The notes under the pieces are model-generated. The model saw only the letters and a program-made list of their open reading frames with translations. It ran no database searches and had not been told where the DNA came from. A DNA stretch of 45,386 nt from Pelargonium cotyledonis (lineage: Eukaryota > Streptophyta > Magnoliopsida > Geraniales > Geraniaceae). The translations under genes were made by a program, and so were the position numbers. The stretch's first letter is position 1, and each line of letters begins with the position of its first letter. Positions 44,701 through 45,386 of the stretch are shown here, one piece after another. Location: positions 1-45,386 of the forward strand of contig JAYMTA010000076.1 of the NCBI GenBank assembly GCA_036897625.1. Direction: 5' to 3'.

Positions 44701-45386
44701 GACGCCCTTCAGATGCTTGAGACACTTTCTGTTCGTGAGTGGGCTGAAGATGGCATTGAGGGCTCGGGTGGCTACAGAGCTGCTGTTGTTGGTAATCTCC
44801 CTGATTCCTACCAACAATTCCAATACAAGCTTTCATGCAAACTTGCCAAAGACCACCCTGAGTTGAGCCAGCTACTCTGTGAAGAGATTATGCAGAGGCA
44901 ACTTGATGCTGTCGACATAATTGCACAACATCAGGTCTTAACATGCATGGCTCCATGGATTGAAAACCTAAACTTCTGGAAACTCAAGGATTCAGGTTGG
45001 AGTGAAAGATTGTTGAAAAGCCTTTACTATGTCACATGGCGGCATGGAGACCAGTTTCCGGATGAAATTGAGAAACTTTGGAGTACAATTGCTAGCAAGC
45101 CCCGGAACATCAGTCCAGTTCTGGATTTCTTGATTACAAAGGGGATTGAAGATTGTGATTCAAATGCATCTGCTGAAATAAGTGGTGCATTTGCTACATA
45201 CTTTTCTGTTGCAAAGCGGGTAAGTTTGTATTTAGCACGGATATGTCCACAGCGTACAATTGATCACCTAGTATACCAATTGGCACAGCGGATGCTGGAG
45301 GATAGCATTGGACCAGTTGGGATGAGTAAGACCGATATGGGTGGGAATTTTATATTAGAAATTTCCCCAGGGCCTGCTGCCACTCT
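32589..45386 (+). CDS. Furry/MOR2-PAG1 (cell morphogenesis) homologue, 5' part
   Basis: Giant armadillo/HEAT-like scaffold protein homologous to Drosophila Furry, yeast Tao3/PAG1 and fission-yeast Mor2, which work with NDR kinases in polarised growth. The plant member is (from memory) At5g15680. Exons visible are 32589-32684, 33414-33532, 33988-34033, 34459-34531, 34615-34672, 35535-35630, 35892-36009, 36088-36354, 37275-37376, 37548-37905, 38126-38239, 39583-40214, 40356-40552, 40840-41062, 41738-41857, 42892-43665 and 44551 to the window end. All join in phase to 1409 codons plus two bases. The family is about 2100 residues, so roughly a third is missing to the right. Recognised stretches are [45 protein letters not shown] and [16 protein letters not shown] Gly/Arg-rich segment ([17 protein letters not shown]) lies in exon 16. 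Intron 4 starts with GC. Introns 10, 14 and 15 hold a TC repeat, a T-run and a TRIM. Confidence 0.95.
34532..34614 (+). other. GC-AG intron in the Furry-like gene
   Basis: Exon 4 ends ..CTTACTG and the intron starts GCAAGT, with a standard TTGCAG acceptor at 34614. Joining here gives ..EGLTEKLWSGL.., which keeps the family sequence. The nearest GT choice (two bases further) would break the frame. GC-AG introns are a rare but known class; the rest of this 5' site (ACTG|GCAAGT) follows their usual strong consensus. The intron is only 83 bases long. Confidence 0.88.
37036..37140 (+). mobile_element. Possible tRNA-derived SINE fragment
   Basis: GGGGACACCCAAATGGTTGA followed by AGTTTGAATCC about 35 bases later resembles the A-box and B-box of plant SINE heads (B-box consensus GGTTCGANTCC). 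G-rich sequence follows. It lies in intron 8 of the Furry-like gene. I could not define a tail or target duplication, so this is a weak call. Confidence 0.35.
37950..37990. repeat. (TC)n microsatellite in intron 10 of the Furry-like gene
   Basis: About 20 uninterrupted TC units, 45 bases after the donor of exon 10. Likely polymorphic. Confidence 0.97.
41692..41731. repeat. T-homopolymer (40 T) acting as polypyrimidine tract
   Basis: Forty consecutive T end six bases before exon 15 of the Furry-like gene (GTGTAG|CATGC). It therefore serves as the pyrimidine tract of that acceptor. The exact count may be affected by sequencing slippage. Confidence 0.92.
42214..42542 (+). mobile_element. TRIM (short LTR element), copy C, complete structure
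   Basis: 5' LTR 42214-42321 and 3' LTR 42434-42542 (108 and 109 bp), both starting TGTTAGTGTATC and ending in GTTTAATA or ATTTAACA. The primer-binding site TGGTATCAAAGCTGG is at 42327-42341, complementary to initiator-Met tRNA. The purine tract GAGGAGGAG sits just before the 3' LTR. The total is 329 bp with about 110 bp of internal DNA and no coding frame, which is the definition of a TRIM. The two LTRs differ at many positions, so the insertion is old; the flanking five bases (GTCTA versus GGGTG) do not match. It is located in intron 15 of the Furry-like gene, sense orientation. Confidence 0.85.

Noticed and set aside
45220-45225. GTAAGT within the last visible Furry exon as a donor
   Set aside because: The frame continues without a stop into the family-conserved [17 protein letters not shown] segment, so the exon runs on.
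1-45386. CRISPR array, prokaryotic operons, tRNA or rRNA genes, viral genes
   Set aside because: No spaced direct repeats, no closely packed co-oriented intronless genes, no cloverleaf with intact boxes, and no polymerase or capsid coding sequence seen.

Overview
This is nuclear DNA of a flowering plant, most likely a eudicot of the rosid type. The evidence is AT-rich sequence, multi-exon genes with GT-AG introns, and plant-only families (GDSL lipases with five-exon structure, a P-type PPR protein, a root-growth-factor peptide precursor, a CRLK receptor-like kinase, a plant Furry/MOR2-PAG1 protein). Several genes (CRLK2-like kinase, RGF-type peptide, GDSL lipase of the GLIP7 type, Furry homologue) match, as I recall it, a block on Arabidopsis chromosome 5 around At5g15680-At5g15730, so the window looks like a conserved syntenic block with insertions. 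The family within the rosids is a guess (Rosaceae would fit); nothing here proves it.

Layout, left to right. 1-4.3 kb: mostly AT-rich non-coding DNA with one isolated first-exon candidate of a VAL/HSI2-like B3 factor (minus), a decayed short LTR element, a three-copy 90-bp minisatellite and a possible gene relic. 4.4-8.9 kb: CRLK-type receptor-like kinase, minus strand, seven coding exons plus a 5' leader exon. 9.8-12.9 kb: SRP19, plus strand, whose last intron carries a short hAT-type element with a perfect 8-bp target duplication. 13.6-15.1 kb and 19.6-21.1 kb: two GDSL esterase/lipase paralogues, both plus, with identical intron positions. Between them, minus strand (15.8-17.3 kb), is an RGF/GLV/CLEL secreted-peptide locus that appears able to make two different peptides from one signal-peptide exon, and a small PPR relic (19.2 kb). 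23.0-26.6 kb: ABHD17-type alpha/beta hydrolase, plus. 28.3-30.2 kb: intronless 638-residue P-class PPR protein, plus. 32.6 kb to the right edge: the first 17 exons visible of a very large Furry/MOR2-PAG1 homologue, plus, cut by the window end.

The genes are independent eukaryotic units with no operon logic. The most interesting finding is the RGF locus: two terminal coding cassettes, each ending in a recognisable tyrosine-sulfation/RGF-type peptide motif, are both in frame with a single upstream signal-peptide exon through usable splice sites. Other items worth checking are a GC-AG intron in the Furry gene, a 10-residue repeat tail on the hydrolase, a family of three related tiny LTR (TRIM) elements, and a readable PPR code.
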